From assembly GCA_016285885.1 (NCBI GenBank), contig JAEERP010000017.1:1-48779 (forward strand): a stretch of DNA of 48,779 nucleotides, read 5' to 3'. The position numbers were made by a program, and so were the translations under genes. This DNA is from Paludibacteraceae bacterium. GTDB taxonomy: Bacteria > Bacteroidota > Bacteroidia > Bacteroidales > Paludibacteraceae. Within the stretch, counting starts at the first letter, position 1; every line of letters begins with the position of its first letter. The notes below the pieces were generated by a model. The model worked only from the letters and a program-made list of their open reading frames with translations. It had not been told where the DNA came from and did no database searches. Shown piece by piece: positions 37,684-46,645 of this stretch.

Positions 37684-39420
37684 ATGGAGATAAGGAAAAA
37701 AATAACCACTTGGCATACTTGGCTAGGCTATATTTTTGCCCTTTCCATCGCACTTCCGAGGGTAATATCGAGTTGGGCGTTCGCCGCCTGGGGTATTCTA
37801 TCCGTTTTACTGATTATAGACGATTTCATCGAGAAAAAATACCATTTCGGCAAAATAGAGAAAGAGGATGTTCCCTGCTTGCTACTGATTGCGCTTTCCC
37901 TTTTAGGATTGGTCAGCGCATTCGTGGCGGAGAGTCCGGAACTGGTCTTCAAGAAATTCTTCGGTCCACGCTTCTCACTCTTCATCCTTCCCCTGCTTGT
38001 GGTGCTCCTACGAAGGAGGATCGACTTCCGGGGCATGATAAAGTATTACATAGCAGGAAATGCCCTTTCCATCGCACTTTCCATATGCTTTGTCGCCTTC
38101 AAAGTCTTCTCCGAGGAGGGGATTGAACTCTATCGAGATTTCCTTTCCAACTTCACGGAGGTCTGCACTGGATTCACCCACCGCACCTACGCCGGACTGA
38201 ATATCCTGCTTTCGTATGCGGCGATGGCATATTTGGTGAATGGACGTAGCCTCTCCAAACGTGAAGCCCTTGTGTGGGTCCTCTACTTGGCGGTTTCGCT
38301 GATCTATCTTTTGTTGAACAACTCACGGATCATTACCCTGAGCCTACCATTGTTGGCCATATCCATATGGCTGTGCGGCGCGCGAACCACACTCCGTAAA
38401 TGTCTGATCGGAGGAGGTGTCCTCTTGCTTGTCACCGCAGCATTGCTCCTCTTGCCCACACGACTGAACCAGCTGCTCACGGGGGGAGGCGTTCTCGGGA
38501 TGTTGGCGAACGACCCACGGGCAGAAATATGGCCTTCGGCTTGGGAACTGATTCAATCCAAACCACTAATTGGCTATGGATTGGACAATATCGAGTCACC
38601 GCTTGTATCGCTCTACATGGAGCACGGATTCATGGAGGGTGTCGCCTGTGCCTATTCACCACACAATGAGTATCTGAGCGAATGGTTGCAGATGGGCGTT
38701 CCCGGATTGCTCCTTTTGGTCGCGACACTTGTTTTTTGGCCGATTCCATCGAAGAAACAGGAACGTATTCTCATCTATCCCGCCCTACTCGCCTTTGCCG
38801 TGGTCTTCCTTACGGAATCGTTGCTGGACAGGTATATGGGGTGCCTCTCCTTCGCCTTCTTCCTATCCCTGACACACTGTGTCCACGAAAGGGAAGAGGT
38901 TCCCGTTGTGGGGGGAAAATATGTGGGAGGCTTGATGCTATTCCTACTCATCGCACTCTCCGTAGGGACTGCCTCTTTTCTACGGACCACCTGTTTCGCA
39001 CCTAGAGAGATAGTGAAAAAAGATAATTGTATCGATAAAAGGGAGGGGGAGCTTTATATGGTCCATCAGGAGGATGTCGTTTCATTCATCCACCAAGGAG
39101 TTTGTGTGAACCGTGTTCCCTTCGCCTTTTGCGATTTGAAGGAAGGCGAAAGCGCGACATTCTCCGTTCTCTGCCGATGCACGCCGGAGTTTGACGGCTC
39201 AGCCATTAAGATCATTGCGGAAAAAGACTTGGAGGACGGCACACACGCTCCGGAAGAGTGCGCCTACGACCTGAAGCGGAAAGGAGAGTGGCAAGAACTC
39301 TCCGTCACTTTGTCAGGCAAACAAACCATACTCATTTACTTCACAGGAGAGTCAAAAATCCATTTCGACGACTTCCGAGGATATATATTCTTTAAAAAAC
39401 CTCACTTCACCGACAACTAA
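37684..39420 (+). CDS. O-antigen ligase-like membrane protein with C-terminal periplasmic domain
   Basis: 578 residues. About 10-12 membrane segments up to residue 440. A periplasmic loop carries the ligase motif SPHNEYLSEWLQMGVPG (His327), as in WaaL/Wzy_C proteins that transfer polysaccharide to lipid A core or to proteins. Unlike most family members, about 130 residues follow the last membrane helix (about 445-578); these are beta-rich (FAFCDLKEGESATFSVLC, KGEWQELSVTLSGKQTILIYF) and look like a jelly-roll sugar-binding domain. A dedicated Wzy is next door, so this protein is more likely the ligase than the polymerase. Confidence 0.8.
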   Translation: MEIRKKITTWHTWLGYIFALSIALPRVISSWAFAAWGILSVLLIIDDFIEKKYHFGKIEKEDVPCLLLIALSLLGLVSAFVAESPELVFKKFFGPRFSLFILPLLVVLLRRRIDFRGMIKYYIAGNALSIALSICFVAFKVFSEEGIELYRDFLSNFTEVCTGFTHRTYAGLNILLSYAAMAYLVNGRSLSKREALVWVLYLAVSLIYLLLNNSRIITLSLPLLAISIWLCGARTTLRKCLIGGGVLLLVTAALLLLPTRLNQLLTGGGVLGMLANDPRAEIWPSAWELIQSKPLIGYGLDNIESPLVSLYMEHGFMEGVACAYSPHNEYLSEWLQMGVPGLLLLVATLVFWPIPSKKQERILIYPALLAFAVVFLTESLLDRYMGCLSFAFFLSLTHCVHEREEVPVVGGKYVGGLMLFLLIALSVGTASFLRTTCFAPREIVKKDNCIDKREGELYMVHQEDVVSFIHQGVCVNRVPFAFCDLKEGESATFSVLCRCTPEFDGSAIKIIAEKDLEDGTHAPEECAYDLKRKGEWQELSVTLSGKQTILIYFTGESKIHFDDFRGYIFFKKPHFTDN

Positions 39421-39448
39421 TTCACTACAAATTCATTACATTTGTGAC

Positions 39449-40651
39449 ATGATTTTCGCGATTATTGCAATATGTGTACTCTTCACTTATGGTGGATTAT
39501 ATTGTTCCAGAAATAATCCATTCGCCCCTGCCGTGATGACCTCGCTGTTGTGGTTATGCTGCATGGTGCTCTCCTTGACGGTCAACCACCACCTGCCCCC
39601 ATTGAACGGCACATTCCCCACCGCATTGCTGTGTTGGATCATCCCCTTATGCGTCTCCTCACTGCTGACCCAATCCGTCAGTTACCAACCCAACCAATAC
39701 AATGATCCGAGTACCTTTGTCCGCAACATATACTTAATCCTAGCGATCGCCTTTCTACCCTCGCTCTTCCGATTCGCGCAAATCGCGCTCGCGAACGGCA
39801 CATCAGGCAATTGGGCGCTTGATTTACGGCTCGCCTCGCTAGGGAAAGGAAGCGGATTCAAGGAATCATACGGAGGGTGGCAGATCGTCATTTGGCCTGT
39901 ATCCTATATGCTGGAACTCCTTTGTTTCAAGAAGAAGACATGGTGGCGCCTCGCCATCCCGCTGACAATCTACATCCTATTCGGAGCGATCACAATGTCG
40001 AAGATGGTATTCCTATCCATCTTCCTCTATACGGGCTCCATCCTCCTCTTCAAGAGGGTCATTAGGCTGAAGCACTTCGTCATGGCGATTGTGCCATTGT
40101 TCATCGTCTTCACATTGCTTCAAACGACTCGTCACGCCTCACAATTCTCCGCGGTTATATCGGACTTCGTGAGGACATACATCGTAGGCAACATGTCTGC
40201 ATTCGAGACCCTTACGCCAGGCGGTTCGGAGCACTTCGGGGAGAATACCTTCCGCCTCTTCTATGCGGTTCTTTACAAGACAGGGTTATCGTCAACCGAA
40301 CCTATCGAGGTGATTCTTCCGTGGATCGAAAAACCACTCGTGACGAACACCTACACCGGGATGTACCCCTTCTACGTGGATTTTGGCCTTATCGGAATCA
40401 TCCTCTTCGCCCTCATTTTGGGAAGCATCTACGGATGGACCTTCAAGAAGGCACAAAACGGAAGCAACTTCAGCATATTGGTTTATGCGGTCTTCACCCA
40501 GATTATCTTCACCCAATACGTGGCGGACATGTTGTTTTCCAACACCGCCTTCTACATCAAATTGATTCTATTGTTACTCCTGCCCTTTTATATCACCAAG
40601 AACAATCTATTGTCTTGCAAAGAGAAAGTGGAGTTGATCATTAGGAAATAG
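39449..40651 (+). CDS. wzy: Wzy-type O-antigen/oligosaccharide polymerase
   Basis: 400 residues, about 11 membrane segments. The segment NTYTGMYPFYVDFGLIGI resembles the periplasmic motif of the oligosaccharide repeat unit polymerase family (TIGR04370). Wzy joins flipped repeat units at the periplasmic face. It lies 28 bp after the ligase-like gene and 3 bp before a glycosyltransferase. A TACATTTG (39437-39444) only 4 bases before the ATG would, if used, give an almost leaderless message; read-through from upstream is more likely. Confidence 0.82.
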   Translation: MIFAIIAICVLFTYGGLYCSRNNPFAPAVMTSLLWLCCMVLSLTVNHHLPPLNGTFPTALLCWIIPLCVSSLLTQSVSYQPNQYNDPSTFVRNIYLILAIAFLPSLFRFAQIALANGTSGNWALDLRLASLGKGSGFKESYGGWQIVIWPVSYMLELLCFKKKTWWRLAIPLTIYILFGAITMSKMVFLSIFLYTGSILLFKRVIRLKHFVMAIVPLFIVFTLLQTTRHASQFSAVISDFVRTYIVGNMSAFETLTPGGSEHFGENTFRLFYAVLYKTGLSSTEPIEVILPWIEKPLVTNTYTGMYPFYVDFGLIGIILFALILGSIYGWTFKKAQNGSNFSILVYAVFTQIIFTQYVADMLFSNTAFYIKLILLLLLPFYITKNNLLSCKEKVELIIRK

Positions 40652-40654
40652 CCT

Positions 40655-41554
40655 ATGGATGTATCCGTCATCATTGTAAATTATAACACCTCGCAGCTGA
40701 CTCAGCAGGCCATCCGCTCCCTCTATGATTGTGTCGACGAGGGTCAATATGAGGTCATCGTCGTAGACAGTTGTTCTACCGAGGACCTCAGTTCGCTCAA
40801 ATCCTTTTGTGAAGAGAAGGATATCATGCTCATTTTACTCGATGAAAACGTCGGTTTTGGTTCGGCTAATAACGTGGGGGCTCGGCATGCGGTAGGAAGA
40901 AACCTATTCTTCATGAACCCCGATATCATCTTGCAGAACAATGTGCTGAAGATATTGTCGGACCATCTGGACACCCATCCCAACGTGGCGGCTTGCGGCG
41001 GCAATCTCCTCACAAAGGATCTCCATCCTTCCCACTCCTACAGCCTCTACCACCCCTCCATCATACAAGAGGTGGATTTCATATGCGGAAGAATCATATC
41101 CAAGCTGGCGCACCCCAAGGACGCGACTTACAATCCTACGGACGAACCTCGTCAAGTCGCCTATATCTGTGGGGCGGATTTAATGGTGAAAAGGCAGATT
41201 TTTGAAGAAATGGATGGTTTCAACCCTGAGTATTTCCTCTATTACGAAGAGAGCGACCTGCAAAGGCGAATGGAGGACGCCGGGTATGAAATGCACTCCG
41301 TTCCACAAGCAAGGGCCATACACTTGGACGGGCAGAGTTTCCGATTCACGGAAGAGAGGGAAACCCACGTTTTCAACGGAAGAAACACCTACTTCCGCAT
41401 GCATCATTCCGCCGCCTACCACTACGCCTCCAACCTCATAAATAAGAGCGCTTTGTTCGCAGGCGTACTCCTCTGCTCGCTCATAGGTGCGAAGGAGAAG
41501 AAAGAGAAGTATCGCTTCAGGCTACACCTATACCGAAAATCATATGCCCAATAA
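40655..41554 (+). CDS. GT2-family (rhamnosyltransferase-like) glycosyltransferase
   Basis: 299 residues. The start VSVIIVNYNTSQLTQQAI, then YEVIVVDSCSTED, ENVGFGSANNVGAR and FFMNPDI (the metal-binding position where NPD replaces DxD) and the catalytic YYEESDLQRRMEDAGYE are those of WbbL-like GT2 enzymes, which often transfer rhamnose. One C-terminal hydrophobic stretch (SALFAGVLLCSLIGA) may attach it to the membrane. It is the fourth gene of the operon and overlaps the next gene by 11 bases. Confidence 0.88.
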   Translation: MDVSVIIVNYNTSQLTQQAIRSLYDCVDEGQYEVIVVDSCSTEDLSSLKSFCEEKDIMLILLDENVGFGSANNVGARHAVGRNLFFMNPDIILQNNVLKILSDHLDTHPNVAACGGNLLTKDLHPSHSYSLYHPSIIQEVDFICGRIISKLAHPKDATYNPTDEPRQVAYICGADLMVKRQIFEEMDGFNPEYFLYYEESDLQRRMEDAGYEMHSVPQARAIHLDGQSFRFTEERETHVFNGRNTYFRMHHSAAYHYASNLINKSALFAGVLLCSLIGAKEKKEKYRFRLHLYRKSYAQ

Positions 41555-42605
41555 AACGCTATACATCAACGGGCGATTCCTCACCCAACCGATGACGGGG
41601 ACCAACCGGTTCGCCTATGAGCTCTGTTTAGCCCTTTCGAAGCGCCAATACCCTATTGTGCTGCTCGTCCCAGACGATTCGTTGCGGACCGACACATACG
41701 ACCTCTCCCAGCTGAAAATAGAGACGGTTCGCCCATTCAAGTCCCACCTTTGGGAACAAATGGCACTGCCTTGGTATATGCGAAGGAAGAAGGATTCCAT
41801 ATTGCTAAGTCTGAAGGGATTAGGACCCGTCTTCATGAGGCGTCAGGTGGCGACCATCCATGACATGTCCTATCGGGTGAATCCGCAGTGGTTCTCCTTG
41901 CCTTACCGTCTCTTCTATCGGCTGATGACCCCGTTATTGGCTTCCCATGCCCAGCATCTCATCACTGTCAGTGAGTTCTCGAAAGGCGAGATCGTCAAAT
42001 GGTTGGGAGTCTCTCCCGACAAGGTGAGCGTCATCCACAATGCACCGTCGGGTTGCTTCCGCCAAGAGGAGGGCGTGCGGGGAAACATTTCTGAAAATGA
42101 CGATTCCACCGATAATTTCATACTGACAGTATCCTCTTTGGATCCGAGGAAGAACCTATCATTGGTCTTTGAAGCCTATGGCAAATCCGCCCAACGGTTG
42201 CCCCTGTATGTGGTGGGGGAACGTTACCCGGTTTTTGGGAAGTTGGAAGTTCCGTGGAACGATAACATCAAGTTCCTGGGACGAATCTCTGACGAGGAGT
42301 TGCGTAGCTATTATGCCCACGCCTCTTTGTTTGTCTACCCATCCTTGTACGAAGGGTTTGGCATGCCGCCCATGGAGGCGGTCGCTTGCGGTTGCCGCAA
42401 TGTTGTGCTCTCCGACATACCCGTCTTCCGTGAGGTTTACGGCGACTTGGCACATTACGTGAAGGTGGACGACTCCGATGCCTTGGCGGCGATGTTCGAC
42501 ACGTTACCCGAAGCGCTCCATCCTGAAAAAATATCCGATTTCATCGGAAAATTCACATGGGAGGCAAGTGCGGAAAGGTTGATGGAGACGTTGCGCAACG
42601 TATAG
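41544..42605 (+). CDS. GT4-family glycosyltransferase
   Basis: 353 residues from ATG 41544 (MPNKTLYINGRFL), preferred over an upstream frame start because it begins the GT-B Rossmann strand. Family features are MTGTNRFAYEL, TIHDMSYRVNP, SEFSKGEI, LTVSSLDPRKN and the catalytic PSLYEGFGMPPMEAVACG. It is cytoplasmic and uses a nucleotide sugar. Last gene of the wzx-wzy operon, overlapping its neighbour by 11 bases, so translation is coupled. Confidence 0.9.
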   Translation: MPNKTLYINGRFLTQPMTGTNRFAYELCLALSKRQYPIVLLVPDDSLRTDTYDLSQLKIETVRPFKSHLWEQMALPWYMRRKKDSILLSLKGLGPVFMRRQVATIHDMSYRVNPQWFSLPYRLFYRLMTPLLASHAQHLITVSEFSKGEIVKWLGVSPDKVSVIHNAPSGCFRQEEGVRGNISENDDSTDNFILTVSSLDPRKNLSLVFEAYGKSAQRLPLYVVGERYPVFGKLEVPWNDNIKFLGRISDEELRSYYAHASLFVYPSLYEGFGMPPMEAVACGCRNVVLSDIPVFREVYGDLAHYVKVDDSDALAAMFDTLPEALHPEKISDFIGKFTWEASAERLMETLRNV

Positions 42606-42721
42606 GCGGTTTTTGCCAGTTGACAGATTTATATTGTATTCTGACCTGAAAATCCATTGTTTTTGCGCTAATATCACATACGAATAATACAAATTTTCAA
42701 TCCATAATCAATGCTTATTCG

Positions 42722-42729
42722 TATATTTG
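42722..42729 (+). promoter_or_regulatory. -7 element of the esterase gene
   Basis: TATATTTG, 28 bases before ATG 42758; no clear TTTG at -33. Confidence 0.65.
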
Positions 42730-42757
42730 TGACATTAACAACATAATTTTTTACGCC

Positions 42758-44551
42758 ATGAAGAACATATATGCATTCTTACTGTCGCTATGCCTCTTAG
42801 GGTTGGCGACGACAACAAAGGCGGATCCAGACCCTAATTTCCACATCTATATTTGTTGGGGCCAATCGAATATGGAAGGAAATGCACCAGTACCGGAATC
42901 AGAACAAAAGAATGTGGATGAAAGATTCCAATTGTTATATTCCGCGAATGATTGCGGTCGAGGTGACCGTAAGAAAGGGCAATGGTACACCGCCATTCCG
43001 CCTTTGGCCCGCTGTTTCCACGGATCACAAATGAACGGACAAAGTATGGGATTCGGTCCCATTGATTATTTCGGACGTACCATGGTCGAGAATTTGGACC
43101 CTGCGATCAGAGTGGGTGTGATCGTGGTGGGTGTCGGTGGCGCTGACATCCAGCTATTCGAAAAAAACAACTACCAATCCTACCTCAACTCTGCGGCGGA
43201 TTGGTTGCAGAATTATGCCAAGGAATACGGAAGCAATCCTTATGGACGAATCATCGAGATGGGAAAAATAGCGAAGGAAGTGGGTGTCATCAAGGGCATC
43301 CTCGTTCACCAGGGAGAGACCAACTCAGGTCAGTCCAATTGGCCTAACCGATTGAAAGGCGTTTATGAGAACATGCTGAATGACCTTGGACTGAAAGCCT
43401 CCGAGGTGCCTTTGCTGGTGGGTGAAGTGCGCTATACGGGCCCTTGCAGCGGCCATAACAATGTTATAAGGAACGTACCAAATGTTATATCGACCGCGCA
43501 TGTCATCTCCGCGCAGGATTGCGAAGCGGCCAGCGATCAATATCATTTCTCCGTCAATGGATATAAGCTGTTAGGCAAACGATATGCTGAGAAGATGTTA
43601 GAGCTCTTAGGTGACAATCCGGTCCAGCAAGTTGACCTCTCTATCGCAGCCGCTGTCACAGTGGAATCTGAGCCAGGAAAAGTGGATATTTCCATCAGCA
43701 AGGAAAATGATGCGATCAACAGGGTGGATATCTATGCCGATGGCGAGAAGATAGCCAGCGACCAAATGTCTTACGTGTGGGAAGAGGTGGAGCAAGGCGA
43801 CCATACCATTTGGGCTGTCGGATACGACAGTCAGAACAAGGAATACACCTCCTCGAAGATTAAAATAAACATTAAGAAACCTCAGACGCCTTTCAACGGC
43901 ACGCCGGCCAAGATTCCTGGGAAAATCGAAGCTGAGGAGTTCGATTACGGAGGTGAAGGCAACGCATACCACGATATGGATGAGCTGAACCACAATGGAG
44001 GGGATCGTAACGAGGGTGTGGACATGAACAATACGGCCATCGGATATACCGAAACCGGAGAGTGGATTGAATACACCGTCGAAGTGGAGAAGGATGGCGA
44101 GTACGTAGTAGAGACAAGAGTCGCTTCCGGTAATAACGGTGCCGCTTTCACCCTCTATATGGACAATACATTCATCATCCCTGGTGACGATGGAACGCCT
44201 GGCGGATTTGTGAATGTACCTAATACAGGCGATTGGAGCACTTTCACCACTGTGGAGACGAAACTCAACAAGCTAACTAAGGGTGTTCATGTGTTGAAGG
44301 TCGAAATCACAGGAGACTGGGTGGATTTGGATTATATGGATTTCAAATTGGTCAATTCGGATGAATCCCACGTGGTCGATTACGTCTCTTCCGGGAATAG
44401 TCTTCCTGACGGGTTCTACTTCGCATACGACGCATCCGGCAAACTGGTTAAGACCGTTATCATTCAGAACGCATACAGCAGTGAATTGGGACAAGGATTC
44501 TATATCCTCAAGAATGCCGAGGGGAAATCCTACCCTATCGTTGTCAAGTAG
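42758..44551 (+). CDS. SGNH carbohydrate esterase (CE6-like) with CBM6-like domain and T9SS sorting domain
   Basis: 597 residues with signal peptide (MKNIYAFLLSLCLLGLATTTKA). The SGNH esterase core shows GQSNM with nucleophile Ser37, HQGETN (His184) and catalytic DQYH (Asp260, His263), as in acetylxylan esterases and sialate O-acetylesterases of CE6 type. It is followed by a short beta domain (about 290-380), a CBM6-like domain (about 390-545, EAEEFDYGGEG, GEWIEYTVEV, WVDLDYMDFKL) and an atypical short T9SS sorting end (DGFYFAYDASG, GFYILKNAEGKSYPIVVK). It probably removes acetyl groups from plant or host glycans at the cell surface. It lies after the glycan operon but has its own promoter and terminator. 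Confidence 0.87.
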   Translation: MKNIYAFLLSLCLLGLATTTKADPDPNFHIYICWGQSNMEGNAPVPESEQKNVDERFQLLYSANDCGRGDRKKGQWYTAIPPLARCFHGSQMNGQSMGFGPIDYFGRTMVENLDPAIRVGVIVVGVGGADIQLFEKNNYQSYLNSAADWLQNYAKEYGSNPYGRIIEMGKIAKEVGVIKGILVHQGETNSGQSNWPNRLKGVYENMLNDLGLKASEVPLLVGEVRYTGPCSGHNNVIRNVPNVISTAHVISAQDCEAASDQYHFSVNGYKLLGKRYAEKMLELLGDNPVQQVDLSIAAAVTVESEPGKVDISISKENDAINRVDIYADGEKIASDQMSYVWEEVEQGDHTIWAVGYDSQNKEYTSSKIKINIKKPQTPFNGTPAKIPGKIEAEEFDYGGEGNAYHDMDELNHNGGDRNEGVDMNNTAIGYTETGEWIEYTVEVEKDGEYVVETRVASGNNGAAFTLYMDNTFIIPGDDGTPGGFVNVPNTGDWSTFTTVETKLNKLTKGVHVLKVEITGDWVDLDYMDFKLVNSDESHVVDYVSSGNSLPDGFYFAYDASGKLVKTVIIQNAYSSELGQGFYILKNAEGKSYPIVVK

Positions 44552-44575
44552 GAGGTAAGTAAAATACTCTTATAA

Positions 44576-44618
44576 CGAAAGCTCCAGCTTGCACAAGCTG
44601 GGGCTTTCGCATTTTTTT
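44576..44618 (+). terminator. Strong intrinsic terminator after the esterase gene
   Basis: CGAAAGCTCCAGCTTG pairs with CAAGCTGGGGCTTTCG (one G-T-type interruption), followed by ATTTTTTT. Confidence 0.92.
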
Positions 44619-44678
44619 ATACGACAAGAGGGCATATCAATTTTGATACACCCTCTTCCCTATAATCAGAAATCCATA

Positions 44679-45389
44679 TTAGTTTCTTCTGGAACCAAAG
44701 ATTCTCAACAGATAGAGGAACAGGTTGATGAAGTCCAAATAGAGCGACAATGAGCCCATCAGAGCTAATTTCATGTTGTCGTCACTCAAATCCGTTCCAT
44801 ACTGATGGATCATGTTCTTGATTTTCTGGGCGTCATAAGCCGTGAGTCCCACAAAGACCGCCACGCCGACATAAGAGATGATGTAACTCATCATGCTGCT
44901 CTTCAGGAAGATGTTCACGATAGTGGCGAGGATAAGGCCAATCAAAGCCATAAATAAGATTTGGCCGATTGACGAGAGGTCCTTCTTCGTGACGGAACCT
45001 ATTATGGCCATCGCTGCGAATGTGCCAGCTGTGATAAAGAAAGTCGAAGCGACAGATTCCATCGTGTAGGCAATCAGTATGGAACTGAGTGTCAAGCCAT
45101 TCACAATGGAATAGATGACAAAGACAATACCAGCGGCAACAAACGACATCTTATTGATGCGGGCGGACAATACGATCACCATGATCAACTCCGCAATGAT
45201 TAGGCCAATGAACAGACCCGAACCGAAAATGGCATCCAAAAGTCTTGGAGAAGAAGCCGTATAAAAGGCAGACAAACCTGTCACCACCAAGGCGAGAGCC
45301 ATCCACCAATATACGTTTTTCATCAACGTACGCTGTGCGGACTCGACCACGCTCTGGTCTATTCCACTATTTTCAATGTAGTTTTCCAT
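44679..45389 (-). CDS. Bax inhibitor-1/YccA family membrane protein
   Basis: 236 residues with seven predicted membrane segments. Family features are MKNVYWWMALALVVTGLSAFY, GLTAYDAQKIKNM and the C-terminal ASLSLYLDFINLFLYLLRIF-like run (here GSLSLYLDFINLFLYLLRI). Members are inner-membrane proteins; some conduct calcium or interact with FtsH, but no role is known for this one. It follows the transcarbamylase gene by 18 bp on the same strand. Confidence 0.93.
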   Translation of the reverse strand: MENYIENSGIDQSVVESAQRTLMKNVYWWMALALVVTGLSAFYTASSPRLLDAIFGSGLFIGLIIAELIMVIVLSARINKMSFVAAGIVFVIYSIVNGLTLSSILIAYTMESVASTFFITAGTFAAMAIIGSVTKKDLSSIGQILFMALIGLILATIVNIFLKSSMMSYIISYVGVAVFVGLTAYDAQKIKNMIHQYGTDLSDDNMKLALMGSLSLYLDFINLFLYLLRIFGSRRN

Positions 45390-45407
45390 ATTATATCAAT
45401 TAAGTTA

Positions 45408-46361
45408 TTATAATGATTCCAAGATACGTTTGATGACGGTCTCCGCGGAGATCTCACGGTTGGCAGCCTCAGGGATCACCAAAGACTGAGGGCTCTCGAT
45501 CACATCGTCCGTCACGATCATGTTGCGGCGTACCGGCAGGCAATGCATGAAGTATGCGTTGTTGGTGAGCGCCATCTTCTCCGTGCTTACCGTCCACGAC
45601 ATATCCTTGCTCAGGATCTGTCCGTAATTAGGGTCTTGGTAAGCCGACCAGTTCTTCGCGTAAACGAAGTCAGCACCCTCCAACGCCTTGTCCTGATCGT
45701 ATTCGACCTTCGCGTTGCGGACAAACTTCTCGCTCAATTCATATCCCTTTGGATGAGTGATGACGAAATCCACATTCGCCTCGTTCATGAAGTCCGCGAA
45801 CGAGTTAGGCACAGCCTGCGGAAGGGCACGTGGATGCGGAGCCCAAGTCATCACCACCTTCGGACGCTCTTTTTTCTTGTACTCCTCAATGGTGATGAGG
45901 TCGGCGAATGCCTGCAAAGGATGGGCGGTAGCCGACTCCATGCTGAACACTGGCTTGCCAGAGTATTTGATAAACTGGTTTAATATAGTTTCCTGATAAT
46001 CAAACTCTTTATTCTCAAAACGGGCAAACGAGCGCACACCGATCACATCGCAGAACGATGCCATCACCGGGATAGCCTCGAGCAGATGCTCCGACTTGTC
46101 TCCGTCCATCACGACGCCCCTCTCCGTCTCCAGTTTCCATGCGCCTTGGTTCACATCGAGCACCATCGTGTTCATCCCCAAGTTCATACCCGCCTTTTGG
46201 GTACTGAGACGTGTACGCAAACTATTGTTGAAGAAAACGCACAAAAGGGTCTTGTTCTCTCCCAACTTCTTGTACGCATATCTGTTCTTCTTGATCTCCA
46301 AGGCCTCTTGCACCGCCTTGTTCAAGTCGCCCAAGTCCTGGGCCATTAATAACTTCCTCAT
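45408..46361 (-). CDS. argF': N-succinylornithine carbamoyltransferase (SOTCase-like)
   Basis: 317 residues, the length of the Bacteroides enzyme. The carbamoyl-phosphate motif is FNNSLRTRLS (SLRTR where standard OTCases have STRTR), with HPLQAFADL and the substrate-site HCLPVRRN. In Bacteroides fragilis the equivalent protein uses N-succinylornithine rather than ornithine, in arginine synthesis. The Bacteroidales context supports that reading over acetylornithine. A minus-strand TAACTTTG (46400-46407) lies 39 bases upstream. Confidence 0.9.
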   Translation of the reverse strand: MRKLLMAQDLGDLNKAVQEALEIKKNRYAYKKLGENKTLLCVFFNNSLRTRLSTQKAGMNLGMNTMVLDVNQGAWKLETERGVVMDGDKSEHLLEAIPVMASFCDVIGVRSFARFENKEFDYQETILNQFIKYSGKPVFSMESATAHPLQAFADLITIEEYKKKERPKVVMTWAPHPRALPQAVPNSFADFMNEANVDFVITHPKGYELSEKFVRNAKVEYDQDKALEGADFVYAKNWSAYQDPNYGQILSKDMSWTVSTEKMALTNNAYFMHCLPVRRNMIVTDDVIESPQSLVIPEAANREISAETVIKRILESL

Positions 46362-46399
46362 ATTTTTCTACGTCAATTAAATGCACATTTCTTACTACG

Positions 46400-46407
46400 C
46401 AAAGTTA
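46400..46407 (-). promoter_or_regulatory. -7 element of the transcarbamylase gene
   Basis: Minus-strand TAACTTTG matches TAnnTTTG; no -33 TTTG at normal spacing. Confidence 0.6.
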
Positions 46408-46585
46408 TAAAGAAACTTCATTCCGTTTATGTACAAAAGTATGAAAAAAGAGGAGCGCCACAATAGGTATAACAATTTTTAAAATTCATTTACTTTTTTC
46501 ATCAATCGACAATCATCCAATGATCCTATTCTGTTAGGGAGAAAACATTTGTATGGATACACCTAGCATATGGGAGCCATATCCA

Positions 46586-46617
46586 AAAAGGGACCACCTA
46601 ATATGGCAGTCCCTTTT
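46586..46617 (-). terminator. Intrinsic terminator after the C13 protease gene
   Basis: On the minus strand AAAAGGGACTGCC pairs with GGTGGTCCCTTTT (mismatch in the middle) around a 6-base loop, with the T-rich arm at the 3' side. Confidence 0.75.
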
Positions 46618-46645
46618 ACTCATGCTCGGATTTCCCCGATAAGTG

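Larger units (their letters stand above)
46362..46645. other. Intergenic region between the transcarbamylase and C13 protease genes
   Basis: 284 bases. It holds the promoter of the transcarbamylase gene (TAACTTTG at 46400-46407, minus strand) and the terminator of the protease gene (46586-46617). Nothing else is recognised. Confidence 0.65.
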
